Source of the DNA: Deltaproteobacteria bacterium
GTDB lineage: Bacteria > Myxococcota_A > UBA9160 > UBA4427
Direction of reading: 5' to 3'
DNA: 64,000 bases
NCBI GenBank assembly: GCA_029261855.1
Contig: JAJDAN010000088.1
Coordinates: 1-64,000 of the forward strand
Shown: piece by piece, positions 46,025-54,587 of the stretch
Layout: every line of letters starts with the position of its first letter
How positions within the stretch are numbered: the stretch's first letter is position 1
Made by a program: the position numbers and the translations under genes
Notes under the pieces: model-generated
Told to the model about the DNA's origin: nothing
The model's input: the letters and a program-made list of their open reading frames with translations, nothing else
Databases searched by the model: none

Positions 46025-47747
46025 AGATCTCGGGGTAGCGGTCGCGGGTCGCGCTCCTTGCGAGCTTCCCGCTCGTGGTCTTCTCGATCCCGCCGGGCGG
46101 CACCAGATGCAGGTGACGGACGCCGAGCCCGAGGGTCCGCGTCACCTCCTTGCGGATGGTTCGGCGCAGCGCGTCGAGATCGGCGGGATCTTCGAGCTTC
46201 GTCTCCGCCACGGCCCCCAGGTCCTCGGTGCCCGAGTCGGTGTTCATGACGCCGAAGGCCACCGCGCAGCCCTCGCGCACACCCGGCACGGCGTTGATCA
46301 CGGCTTCGACGTCGTGCGGCGCGTACTTCTCCCCGCCGATCACGACGAGGTCCTTCTCCCGCGACACGAAGTAGAGATCGTCTCCCACCAGATAGGCGCG
46401 GTCTCCGGTGTCGAACCAGCCGTCGATCTTCACCTCTGCGGTGCGCTCGGGGTCGTTCTTGTACCCCTCGAACAGACAGGTCGCCCGGACCCACAGGATT
46501 CCCACATGACGATCGGGCAGGGCTTCACGGGTCTCCGGGTCGCGAATCTGAAGCTCGATTCCCGGCAGCGGACGGCCGACCGCGACCACATCGATTCCGT
46601 CCCCCGCCGTCGGCTCCGCGATCTCTTCCTGCACCAGCTTCAGGCGGTCGACCCGGTCGACCACCGGCTTCTCCCCGACCGGATGCGCGGTCACCGCCAT
46701 GACGGTCTCCGCCATGCCCCAGGCCGGGGTCATGGTTTCCGCCCGGTAGCCATACGGCGCGAAACGCTCGGCGAACGCTTCGAGGGTCGGGGCGAGCACC
46801 GGCTCGCTAGCGCTCAAGGCGATCCGCCAGCTCGACAGGTCGAGCCCCTCGATCTCGTCGTCCTCGATGCGCTTCGCGCAGAGTGAATAGGCGAAGTTCG
46901 GCGCCCAGCCCGCCGCACCGCGGTAGGCGTGGATCGCCCACAGCCACAGGGACGGCGAGCGCAGGAAGTCCATGGTGGGGATCAGCACGGCCGGGAAGCC
47001 GCAGAGCAGCGGCATCAGGAACGCGCCGAACAGGCCCATGTCGTGGTACAGGGGAAGCCAGTTGACGTTGACGTCTTCCGGCCCGAAGCCCACGCCGTCT
47101 CGCAGCAGCCGCATGTAGGCGAGCATGGCCCGATGGCTGAGCATCACGCCCTTGGGGTCACCGGTGGTGCCGGACGAGTACTGGATCGTCGCGACCTCGT
47201 CGGCGGACGCGGGGAAGGTCGCGGGGAACTCGCTCACCGGCAGGTCCGTGATCTGGTCCGTCGTCAGGACGACCGCGCCCGCGAGCGCATCGCTTCCGGC
47301 GTCGCGCAACAGCTTCGCGACCTCCCCCTCGCTGACGACGAAGCGTGCGCCGGCGTTGCCGAGGACACGGCCGAGGAAACGTACGTAGAGAGCGTGGTCG
47401 GAGATCCGGTTCGAGGGGCCCGCCGTCAGCGCCGGCACGCCGCCGGCGAGCATCACGCCGAAGTACGACGCGACGAGGTCACTTCCCGTCGGCAGGATCA
47501 GCACCGCGTGATCGCCGGGCCGAAGGCCGTTGCTTTCCAGCAGGGCCTGCGCGGACTTCGCACGCTGCCAGAAGCGGGCGAGAGAGGTGCGGTCTTCGCT
47601 GCCGTCGCGATGCAGGATCGTCAGGCACTCGTAGTCCGGGAAGCGCTCGACCAGTTCCTGGATGGCCGCCGTCAGGGTCGTGCAAGCGTCGAGGAAGTCC
47701 GGGGGGACGGGGCTCGGCGGAAGCTGCCGGGCTTCGAGAGGCTGCAT
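46002..47747 (-). CDS. Fatty-acyl-AMP-ligase-type (FAAL) adenylating enzyme
   Basis: A 581-residue ANL-superfamily enzyme. P-loop IQYSSGTTGDPKGVMLSH; WLPLYHDMGLFGAFL, a signature of fatty-acyl-AMP ligases; GWFDTGDRAYLVGDDLYFVSREKDLVVIGGEKYAPHDVE at the A7/A8 hinge; catalytic Lys561 in TSGKLARS. All catalytic elements are intact. It would activate a fatty acid (or small acid) as acyl-AMP and load Ser41 of the carrier protein. The DltA role is filled by a FAAL-like enzyme here, pointing to a lipid acyl group and not D-alanine. It lies 3 bases after the GT2 gene. Confidence 0.88.
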   Translation of the reverse strand: MQPLEARQLPPSPVPPDFLDACTTLTAAIQELVERFPDYECLTILHRDGSEDRTSLARFWQRAKSAQALLESNGLRPGDHAVLILPTGSDLVASYFGVMLAGGVPALTAGPSNRISDHALYVRFLGRVLGNAGARFVVSEGEVAKLLRDAGSDALAGAVVLTTDQITDLPVSEFPATFPASADEVATIQYSSGTTGDPKGVMLSHRAMLAYMRLLRDGVGFGPEDVNVNWLPLYHDMGLFGAFLMPLLCGFPAVLIPTMDFLRSPSLWLWAIHAYRGAAGWAPNFAYSLCAKRIEDDEIEGLDLSSWRIALSASEPVLAPTLEAFAERFAPYGYRAETMTPAWGMAETVMAVTAHPVGEKPVVDRVDRLKLVQEEIAEPTAGDGIDVVAVGRPLPGIELQIRDPETREALPDRHVGILWVRATCLFEGYKNDPERTAEVKIDGWFDTGDRAYLVGDDLYFVSREKDLVVIGGEKYAPHDVEAVINAVPGVREGCAVAFGVMNTDSGTEDLGAVAETKLEDPADLDALRRTIRKEVTRTLGLGVRHLHLVPPGGIEKTTSGKLARSATRDRYPEIFGGRDGS

Positions 47748-47750
47748 CGC

Positions 47751-48728
47751 TTAGCTCGCCCGCCGATCGCTCTGGTCGTCGATCCCCGAGGTGGAAGCGA
47801 TCAGGTAGCGGGGACGACGCTTCACCTCCTCGTAGGTCCTGCCCACGTACTCGCTCACGATGCCGAGAGACAGCAGCTGCACGCCCCCGAAGATGAGGAT
47901 GAGGATGACGATCGAGGTCCCGCCGCTGCCCTCGACCCGTCCGAGGAAGTAGGAGACCAGCCAGAAGATCCCGAAGGCGACGCCGAACAGGGTCGTCGCG
48001 AGCCCGAGCATCGAGATCAACCGCAGCGGAATGACCGAGAACGAGAAGATCGCGTCGAGACCCAGACGAAGCTGCTTGCGGATGCCGTACTTGCTCTCGC
48101 CCGCGAAGCGTTCTTCCAGCGCGTACTCGACGAACGCGTCCCGGAAGCCCATCCAGGGGATCAGGCCTCGCACGAAGACGAAGTGCTCGTCGAGTGAATT
48201 GAAGGCGTCTACCGCCTTGCGGTCGAGCAGGCGGAAGTCTGCGCTCGTCGTCACGACGGGCACCGCGGTCATCCACGACAGCACGCGGTAGAAGAGGCCG
48301 CTGGTACGGTCCTTGTTGGTCTTGCGAGCACCGGCCGGCGCCTGGCGGCCGGTGTTGACGACATCCGCGCCGGCGCGCCAGGCCTCCACCAGGTCGGGCA
48401 CGCATTCCGGCGGATGCTGCAGGTCGCCGTCCATCGTCACGACCGCGTCGCCACGGGCATGCAGCAGACCCGCGACGAGCGCTGCCTGGTGGCCGAAGCT
48501 GCGCGTCAGGCGGATCGTCTTCACCTGGGGGTCGCTCGCGTGAAGCGCGTGGATGCGGTCGGGGGTCGAATCCGTACTGCCGTCGTCCACGAAGAGGATT
48601 TCGTAGCGAACGCCGGCCTTCTCGGCGGCCGCGCGCGCGCGGCGGACGAACTCGTCCACGCAGCCCTCTTCGTCGAGCACGGGCACGACGAAGGACAGCA
48701 GCGGATCCGAGGCACGTTCGACGTTCAT
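47751..48728 (-). CDS. GT2 polyprenyl-phosphate glycosyltransferase with two C-terminal TM helices (CsbB/GtrB-like)
   Basis: A 325-residue enzyme. The GT-A domain begins LSFVVPVLDEEGCVDEF, has LFVDDGSTDST, TMDGDLQHPP (DxD) and TSADFRLLDRK, then two membrane helices (about 230-255 and 268-292) and a short cytoplasmic tail. This is the GtrB/CsbB/ArnC layout, which makes polyprenyl-phosphate sugar for a GT-C partner. The partner is the YfhO-like gene 13 bases upstream, as with CsbB-YfhO in Bacillus. The Met at 48728 is chosen because longer in-frame starts overlap the YfhO coding region. Confidence 0.9.
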   Translation of the reverse strand: MNVERASDPLLSFVVPVLDEEGCVDEFVRRARAAAEKAGVRYEILFVDDGSTDSTPDRIHALHASDPQVKTIRLTRSFGHQAALVAGLLHARGDAVVTMDGDLQHPPECVPDLVEAWRAGADVVNTGRQAPAGARKTNKDRTSGLFYRVLSWMTAVPVVTTSADFRLLDRKAVDAFNSLDEHFVFVRGLIPWMGFRDAFVEYALEERFAGESKYGIRKQLRLGLDAIFSFSVIPLRLISMLGLATTLFGVAFGIFWLVSYFLGRVEGSGGTSIVILILIFGGVQLLSLGIVSEYVGRTYEEVKRRPRYLIASTSGIDDQSDRRAS

Positions 48729-48741
48729 GCGGGGGCCTGCT

Positions 48742-50973
48742 TCACGGGGCGGGGCGTGCATTGGAAGAGTCGTCGCGAGGGATGGAACCACCGGGTCCGG
48801 ACACTGGCAACTCATCGGCCCGCCGCGCGAACACCCAAAGCCCGACGATCCCGATCGCGGCCAGTCCGCTCACCGCTGCGCCGCCGGGCACCGTCCAGGG
48901 TCGATACTCGAAGACGACGCGATGCCGGCCGGCGGGGAGTAGCACACCCCGGAAGAGGTGGTTCACGGCCAGGATCTCGAGCGCCTCCCCGTCCACGCTG
49001 GCCTGCCAGCCCGGATAGACCGAATCGACCAGCACCAACAGGCCCTCCGCTTCGAGGTCGGCCTCGATCTCCACCCGGGTGTCCTCGTCGACGACGATAC
49101 GCGCGGGCCCCCCGCGGCGCGCGGCGGACACGCGCGCCGTGACACCTTCCGCATAGCTGCGCATCAGAGGATCGAAAGCCGGGTCCGCCAGGGTGGCAAG
49201 GAGCGTCAGCGGGTCGGCGGCGGGCTGCACGTCGTAGACGGTGTACGCCCGGGGGACCGCGTGCGGGTTCCGCAACAGCACCGTACGTTCGCTGCCATCC
49301 TCCACGACGAGACCTCGCTCGGCGACATACGCGTCGACTTCGGGCATGCGCAGCGCCGCGCGCTGGATCACGAACCACCGCACCGCCGCCACATCGAGGA
49401 GATGGCCGCGCGCGAGCAGCGCACCGGGATAGATGGGCTCGGTGAGATGCTTCAAACGACCCGAGTACGGCTGTCCCTCGTGCTTCGGCGTCAGGCGCCC
49501 TTCCATCAGGTAGGTGAAGTAGTCGCTCTGTCGGCGCTGGTTGAGCGGCTCGTAGTCGCCAACCGACCGCATGCGGCGATAGCTCGCCAGCTTGGGCAAC
49601 GGGTGGTGGATGTTGGGGCTGCGGATCCACGCGCGTTCGCCCGACGCCGCGACGCGGTCGAAGATTTCACTCTGCTTCTCGTCGCTCTGCCTGGAATAGC
49701 CGGACATGGTGTCCAGTGCGAGCCGCAGGTCCGCCGGGTTCCCTGGAGCGCGAAAGATCTCGACACCCAACAACAGGGCGGGCAACCAGGCGACGGCGAT
49801 CGCCGCACGGCTCGTCGCCGACCCGAGACGGTCCGTCGCGCGCTGGATCCACCACTGCACCCCCGTCGCCAGGGCGATCCCTGCGAAGAAGTCCAACATG
49901 AACAGCGATCGGCGGGGGAAGCGGAACCAACCCAGTGCCGGCAAGTTCGCCATCCAGTCGAAGACGGGTGTCGCGGGTCCCATTGCGAACAGCGCCACCA
50001 CGACCGCCATCCCGAGGCTCGCCAACCCCAGCGCGCGCTGACGCTTCGCGAAGAAGGTCGTGATGAGCGCTGCGATCGCGACCCAGCCGAAGGAGAAGGC
50101 GAGCTGCGGGAAGGGCGCCCTCAGGGTGCGCAGGATGCCCCACAGCCCCGAGCCGTACCACGCCATGGGGAATTGCTCGGCGCGAGTCAGCGTCTCGGCA
50201 GAACGGGTGCCCTGGGCCGTCAGCTCCCAAGCGGGCAGCAACTGCGCCGCGGCGAGCGCCACACCGAGCGACAAGCCGAGGCCGAACAGGGCACTCCCGC
50301 GCAGCCACTCTCGCGCACCCCGTCGGTCCAGGATCGACAGGATCGCAAGCAGGGCGCCCCAGCTGTACACCGCGTAGACGGTCACCTGCGGATAGCCGGC
50401 GAGCAGGCTCATTCCAGTGCACGCGGCGACACCCAGAGCCGACCGCAGGTCTCCGCGGCGGACGACTCCGACGACGCACACGGCCCCCAGCGGAAGCCAG
50501 GCCGCCGCCTCGAGCATGTTCGGGAAGAAGATCATCCCGGGGTAGCGCCCCCGGAGCGCGACGAAGAGGGCGGCAGCCACGGCCGCTCCCATGCCGAAGC
50601 CCAGCCTTCGCACCAACAACCACATGCCGAACCCGATGCCCGCGAGATGCAGCACGCAGGAAACCGCGAAACCCAGCTCGACGGGCAGCACCAGATAGAC
50701 GAGGTGCACCGGATAGAAGAAGCCCGCCTGCAAGCTCGCGAGCATCGGCGTGCCGCAGATCTGATACGGATTCCACAACGGAATCTCTCCGGCGAGCAGC
50801 GCGCCGTACAGGATCTCGTAGCTGGGGAGGTAGTAGACGAACAGATCCGTGATCAGCAGCTCGAGCTCGGTCCCGGGACGCAGGATGCGATAGACCCAGA
50901 AGAGAGCGGCAACGGTCACGAAGCCCGCGCCGAGGACCCAGTAGCGCAGGGACGGCAGCCGGGCGGAATTCAT
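48742..50973 (-). CDS. YfhO-like GT-C membrane glycosyltransferase
   Basis: A 743-residue protein with about 12-14 helices, an outer domain and a final helix. LLITDLFVYYLPSYEIL carries Asp43 at the catalytic position, followed by EIPLWNPYQICGTPMLASLQAGFFYPVH. The late VDSVYPGWQASVDGEALEI and LLPAGRHRVVFEYRPW are YfhO-family features. It is a paralogue of the gene at 24526-26820 with the same start-to-end layout. It heads the operon with its GT2 partner directly downstream, so it probably adds a sugar to a lipid or polymer outside the membrane that the FAAL-ACP-MBOAT part then acylates (inference). Confidence 0.88.
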   Translation of the reverse strand: MNSARLPSLRYWVLGAGFVTVAALFWVYRILRPGTELELLITDLFVYYLPSYEILYGALLAGEIPLWNPYQICGTPMLASLQAGFFYPVHLVYLVLPVELGFAVSCVLHLAGIGFGMWLLVRRLGFGMGAAVAAALFVALRGRYPGMIFFPNMLEAAAWLPLGAVCVVGVVRRGDLRSALGVAACTGMSLLAGYPQVTVYAVYSWGALLAILSILDRRGAREWLRGSALFGLGLSLGVALAAAQLLPAWELTAQGTRSAETLTRAEQFPMAWYGSGLWGILRTLRAPFPQLAFSFGWVAIAALITTFFAKRQRALGLASLGMAVVVALFAMGPATPVFDWMANLPALGWFRFPRRSLFMLDFFAGIALATGVQWWIQRATDRLGSATSRAAIAVAWLPALLLGVEIFRAPGNPADLRLALDTMSGYSRQSDEKQSEIFDRVAASGERAWIRSPNIHHPLPKLASYRRMRSVGDYEPLNQRRQSDYFTYLMEGRLTPKHEGQPYSGRLKHLTEPIYPGALLARGHLLDVAAVRWFVIQRAALRMPEVDAYVAERGLVVEDGSERTVLLRNPHAVPRAYTVYDVQPAADPLTLLATLADPAFDPLMRSYAEGVTARVSAARRGGPARIVVDEDTRVEIEADLEAEGLLVLVDSVYPGWQASVDGEALEILAVNHLFRGVLLPAGRHRVVFEYRPWTVPGGAAVSGLAAIGIVGLWVFARRADELPVSGPGGSIPRDDSSNARPAP

Positions 50974-51072
50974 GGGAAGGCGATCTTATCAGATCGACGC
51001 CACCGAACGGGCCTGCTTGTCCGGTGCGCGGCCTGCTAGCTTGCGCGCGAATCGAAGAGATCGCGGAAGACG

Positions 51073-52503
51073 GTGACGAGAACCTGGCAGAAAAGACCGC
51101 ACAGCGTCCGCGCCGTCCTGGCCCGAAGCCTGGCGACCGTGACGGCGGCAGCCCTCGCGCAGCTTGCGTGCAGCGAGCCAGCACCCCCGGCCCCCAACCT
51201 GGTGCTCATCACGCTCGACACGCTCCGCGCCGACCGCCTCGGCAGCTATGGCCATGCTCCCGCCCGGACCCCCGTACTCGACGGGATCGCCGCCGGCGGC
51301 GTTCGCTTCCAGGACGCCGTATCCCAGGCCACCACCACCCCGCCGAGCCACGCGTCGATCCTCACCGGACTGAACCCCGCGCGACACGGCTTGCGGAAGC
51401 TCCACGGACAGCGGCTTCCCGAAGCGAACGAGACCCTGGCCGAGATCCTGCGCGCTCGGGGCTATACGACCGCAGCCTTCGTGAGCGACCTGCCCCTCGG
51501 CAGCCGCACCGGACTCGACCAGGGCTTCGACCTCTACGACGAGCTCGACGAGCAGATCCCTGCCGGCGCTGGCGAGGCCGGGGACACGAACGCGCGCGTG
51601 TTCCGCTGGCTGGACGACGCACCCGAGGCACCGGTCTTCCTGTGGGTCCACTACTTCGACCCGCACCATCCCTACTACCCGCCCACCGACTACCGCGACG
51701 CCGTCGGCCTCGGCGACGCGGACTGGGCCCAGAAGGTGCTCCCCCGCAACACCAACCGGAAGCGCCCCGATGGCCGCACCTTGAAGACACCAGCGCCGAA
51801 GGTCACCGAGAACATGAGCCGGCTCTACGACGCCGAGGTCGCCTACACGGATGCGGCGGTGGGAGCGCTTCTCGCGCGCCTTCGCGAGGAGGGTCTGCTG
51901 GACGATGCCGTCGTCGCCTTCGTCGCCGACCACGGCGAGCAGCTCGGCGAGGGCGGCTACTACTTCGGCCACTGGGACGTGCTGGAAGAGACCGCGCGCG
52001 TCCCCATGGTGATCTCCCATTCGGACGGCCGCCACGCGGGCGCCGTCGTCGAGCAGCTGGTCGCGACCATCGACCTGCTGCCGACACTGCTCGCCTGGCT
52101 CGGTGTCGATGCGTCGCTGGACTTCGACGGCCGGGACCTGACCCCGCTGGCCCGGGGTGAAGCGCTTCCCGAGCGACCCGTCTACACCGAGCAGTTCGAG
52201 TACTTCCCGGTGCGCGCCATGCGCGGGCGGGACTGGATGCTGCGACAGGCAGCCGCACCCCGGGCGCGGGTCGAAGACGCGGAAGCCCTGCTCCAACCGC
52301 GCACCCGGGCCAGATCGAACCGGGCATCCCCGCGCGACGTCGTCGCGGCAGAAGACGCGAAGCAAGCCCTGTCCCAGGCCCTGTCCGAAGCGGCGCATCC
52401 AGAGGAGCGTCACGAAACCGAGTGGATCGAGGTGCCCGGCGCCGTACGCGCCCAGCTGCGCGCCCTGGGTTACACCGACGAGGCACGCGGTCCCGACCGC
52501 TAG
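51073..52503 (+). CDS. Sulfatase-fold lipoprotein with Thr at the nucleophile position
   Basis: A 476-residue sulfatase/alkaline-phosphatase superfamily protein. The lipobox is QLAC (Cys33). NLVLITLDTLRADRLGSYG has the first metal-binding Asp49. The signature region reads TPPSHASILTG, with Thr89 in place of Cys/Ser. ADHGEQLGEGG supplies the second metal Asp/His, and WVHYFDPHHPY is typical. The C-terminus ends AQLRALGYTDEARG. A Ser/Cys-dependent formylglycine is therefore impossible here; Thr could act directly, as in phosphoethanolamine-transferase-type enzymes. GTG start. Divergent from the YfhO gene at 50973. Confidence 0.85.
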   Translation: MTRTWQKRPHSVRAVLARSLATVTAAALAQLACSEPAPPAPNLVLITLDTLRADRLGSYGHAPARTPVLDGIAAGGVRFQDAVSQATTTPPSHASILTGLNPARHGLRKLHGQRLPEANETLAEILRARGYTTAAFVSDLPLGSRTGLDQGFDLYDELDEQIPAGAGEAGDTNARVFRWLDDAPEAPVFLWVHYFDPHHPYYPPTDYRDAVGLGDADWAQKVLPRNTNRKRPDGRTLKTPAPKVTENMSRLYDAEVAYTDAAVGALLARLREEGLLDDAVVAFVADHGEQLGEGGYYFGHWDVLEETARVPMVISHSDGRHAGAVVEQLVATIDLLPTLLAWLGVDASLDFDGRDLTPLARGEALPERPVYTEQFEYFPVRAMRGRDWMLRQAAAPRARVEDAEALLQPRTRARSNRASPRDVVAAEDAKQALSQALSEAAHPEERHETEWIEVPGAVRAQLRALGYTDEARGPDR

Positions 52504-52535
52504 CGGCGCGGCAGAAGGCCGCGCACCCGCAGCAA

Positions 52536-52560
52536 GCCGGAACGGAGCTCCAGTTCCGGC
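52536..52560 (+). terminator. Stem-loop after the sulfatase-fold gene
   Basis: GCCGGAAC (52536-52543) and GTTCCGGC (52553-52560) form a perfect 8-bp stem with a 9-base loop, 33 bases after the stop at 52503. There is no T-run, so intrinsic termination is only possible. It directly precedes the structured element at 52566. Confidence 0.4.
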
Positions 52561-52565
52561 CGGCT

Positions 52566-52626
52566 AGGAGCGGTCTGCGACCTTTGCGTCGTCGCATCCC
52601 GAGACAGGGTCTCGGGTCACGCTCCT
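52566..52626 (+). repeat. Structured intergenic element, copy 2
   Basis: The outer stem AGGAGCG (52566-52572) pairs with CGCTCCT (52620-52626). Inside are hairpin a, TGCGAC/GTCGCA (52576-52581, 52591-52596), with the 9-base loop CTTTGCGTC, and hairpin b, CCCGAGAC/GTCTCGGG (52598-52605, 52609-52616), with a 3-base loop. Together they make a three-way junction. Copy 1 is at 33811. The loop of hairpin a is identical in both copies, while the stems differ by compensating changes. Bases 52627-52771, up to the GST gene, hold no further feature I can support. Confidence 0.7.
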
Positions 52627-52771
52627 GACCGACGGTGCGTCTGCGACGTCGGCGCCGTGTAGACGCGCACCTCGAAGTCCATGTACTCTGCCTTCTCGAC
52701 TCCTCCTTGCTCTGCGTCTTGCTCGCGGCTCTCGCTTCGATCGCCACACTGCGTTCTGGAGAGGATCTCCC

Positions 52772-53692
52772 ATGCCCGAAATCTCGAAGCCTGCGAGTCC
52801 CCTGATCCCGCAGCTGCGCGGGGTGCACCTGTTCCATTTCGAAGGCGCTCCCTGCGCGCAGCGTGTTCGCTTCGGGCTCGCCGAGAAGGGGCTCGAGCGG
52901 GGAATCGAAGTGCCTTGGGATTCCGACGCGGCGAACACGCTCGTCGCCGAACCGGGCACCTGGGCCAGCCGGCACGTGTCGCTGATCAAGAAGCAGCACC
53001 TGACACCGGCCTACGCTGCGATCCAGCCGCACATGGTCGTTCCGGCACTCGTGCACGACGGGCGGCTCTACGTCGAGTCGATGGACATCCTGGACTATCT
53101 CGATCAGGTCTGGCCCGAGAACCCGTTGATGCCCGAGGACCCGGACACCGCGCGTCACGCGCGCGAGCTCATCGAGTGGGGGAAGAAGCTGCACGTGTCG
53201 GTCCGCTTCGTCTCGTTCCGCTGGGGGCTCGGACGACTGGGACGCATTGGCGCCAAGGCCGAGCGAACCCTGAGCCAACTCGAGGTGAAGGACTCGCCCG
53301 AGAAGCTGATGGACTTCTACAGTCGCTACGACCGGGGCAAGATCGAGGAGGCGACCTTTCTGGAGCATCTGGCCGCTCTCGAGAACGGCTACGCGTCCCT
53401 CGACGGGCTGCTCGAGAAGGATGGGCGCCCGTTCCTCACGGGACCGGCCTTCTCTTCTGCGGACATCATCTGGTCCATCAAGGTCCTGCGGATCCACGAG
53501 TGCGGCTACCCCTTCGAACGCAACTTCCCCGCGTTGTTCGACTGGTACCTCCGCGTGTCCCAGCGCCCGGGCTTCCAGCAGGGAGTGATGGCGCGGCACG
53601 CCCGAATGAGCCGGGCATTCCGCATCAAGGCAGCCTTCGAGAACCTGCTGGGGCGGGGGCTGCGCGGCGTCAGCGCTGCCGCCAGAGCCTAG
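52772..53692 (+). CDS. Glutathione S-transferase family protein
   Basis: A 306-residue protein. The thioredoxin-fold N-domain starts LHLFHFEGAPCAQRVRFGLAEKGL-like, has PHMVVPALVHDG with the cis-Pro and YVESMDILDYLD with the Glu-Ser glutathione contact. The all-helical C-domain contains FLTGPAFSSADIIWSIKVLRIHECGYPF, typical of GSTs. The putative catalytic residue is the Cys of GAPCAQR or a neighbouring residue. Longer than average because of an insert between domains (about 125-180). Detoxification of an electrophile is the general role. AGGATCTCCC precedes the ATG. Confidence 0.88.
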   Translation: MPEISKPASPLIPQLRGVHLFHFEGAPCAQRVRFGLAEKGLERGIEVPWDSDAANTLVAEPGTWASRHVSLIKKQHLTPAYAAIQPHMVVPALVHDGRLYVESMDILDYLDQVWPENPLMPEDPDTARHARELIEWGKKLHVSVRFVSFRWGLGRLGRIGAKAERTLSQLEVKDSPEKLMDFYSRYDRGKIEEATFLEHLAALENGYASLDGLLEKDGRPFLTGPAFSSADIIWSIKVLRIHECGYPFERNFPALFDWYLRVSQRPGFQQGVMARHARMSRAFRIKAAFENLLGRGLRGVSAAARA

Positions 53693-54468
53693 GGCCGGCT
53701 GCTCGCCGTCGCGCGACGCGCTTCCCTCACGGCCTCGGCCTTGGCGGGCAGGGGAGGCGGCCGCAGCGCGGTCACCAGGACGTGCCAGGCGGCGCGATAG
53801 ATTTCCGGCGAATCGATCTTCGAACTGCCGGCGCGCCGGTTCTCGAACACGATCGGGACCTCGCCGACCGAGAAGCCGCAACGGCAAACGCGAAAGGCCA
53901 TCTCCTCGAGGAACGAGTACCCGGACGCCTTGATGTCGAAGGGCTCCACGGTTTCGAGCACGTCCGCCGAATAGCAGCGAAATCCGGCGGTGCAGTCATG
54001 GACCGGTAAGCGCAACAGGGTGCGCGCGTAGAAGTTCGCGAAGGCGGACAGGATCCGGCGGTGCACCGGCCAGTTCTCGATCCCACCACCGGGTACGTAG
54101 CGAGAGCCGATCACCACGTCGTGGCGTTCCATCTCTTCGAGCATGCGCGGGATGTACTTCGGGTTGTGGCTGAAATCGGCGTCCATGGTGAACACCTGGT
54201 CGAAGCCGTGCTCGAGCCCGTAACGAAAGCCGGCCAGGTAGGCGGTGCCCAGCCCCAGCTTGCCTGCGCGACGGATGAGATGGAGTCGAGTCTCCGTGCG
54301 CGCTCGTTCGGCGACGAGGTCGCCCGTTCCGTCCGGACTGTTGTCATCGACGACGACCACATCGAGACCGGGCGCCACCGCGAGCACCAACTCCGAGAGC
54401 GGCAGGATGTTCTCGGCTTCGTCGTAGGTCGGCAAGACGACGAGAGACCGGCGCGGGGTCGAGGACAA
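53689..54468 (-). CDS. GT2 polyprenyl-phosphate sugar synthase (DPM1-like)
   Basis: A 259-residue GT-A enzyme and paralogue of the one at 14797. SLVVLPTYDEAENILPL, VVVVDDNSPDGTG, FTMDADFSHNPKYIP (DxD), GSRYVPGG and FENRRAGSSKID are family hallmarks. It would make polyprenyl-phosphate mannose or a similar donor for the GT-C enzyme two genes upstream (55514-57757). A TTG start is used; no good ribosome site is seen, so the start is tentative. It overlaps the convergent GST gene by 4 bases at the stops. Confidence 0.88.
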   Translation of the reverse strand: MSSTPRRSLVVLPTYDEAENILPLSELVLAVAPGLDVVVVDDNSPDGTGDLVAERARTETRLHLIRRAGKLGLGTAYLAGFRYGLEHGFDQVFTMDADFSHNPKYIPRMLEEMERHDVVIGSRYVPGGGIENWPVHRRILSAFANFYARTLLRLPVHDCTAGFRCYSADVLETVEPFDIKASGYSFLEEMAFRVCRCGFSVGEVPIVFENRRAGSSKIDSPEIYRAAWHVLVTALRPPPLPAKAEAVREARRATASSRP

Positions 54469-54587
54469 GAAGGGGGGAACCTCTACGGGGGACTACAGTC
54501 CGCGCAGCCTATCAGCTCCGGCCCCGCAAGTGAAGAGAGGCGGGCGTGGACGCCGGCCGAGTACGGGCGTGGCTCTCGGCATGGCTG

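Noticed and set aside
48958-51039. 693-codon open frame antisense to the YfhO-like gene
   Set aside because: Typical mirror frame of a GC-rich membrane-protein gene; charged low-complexity product.
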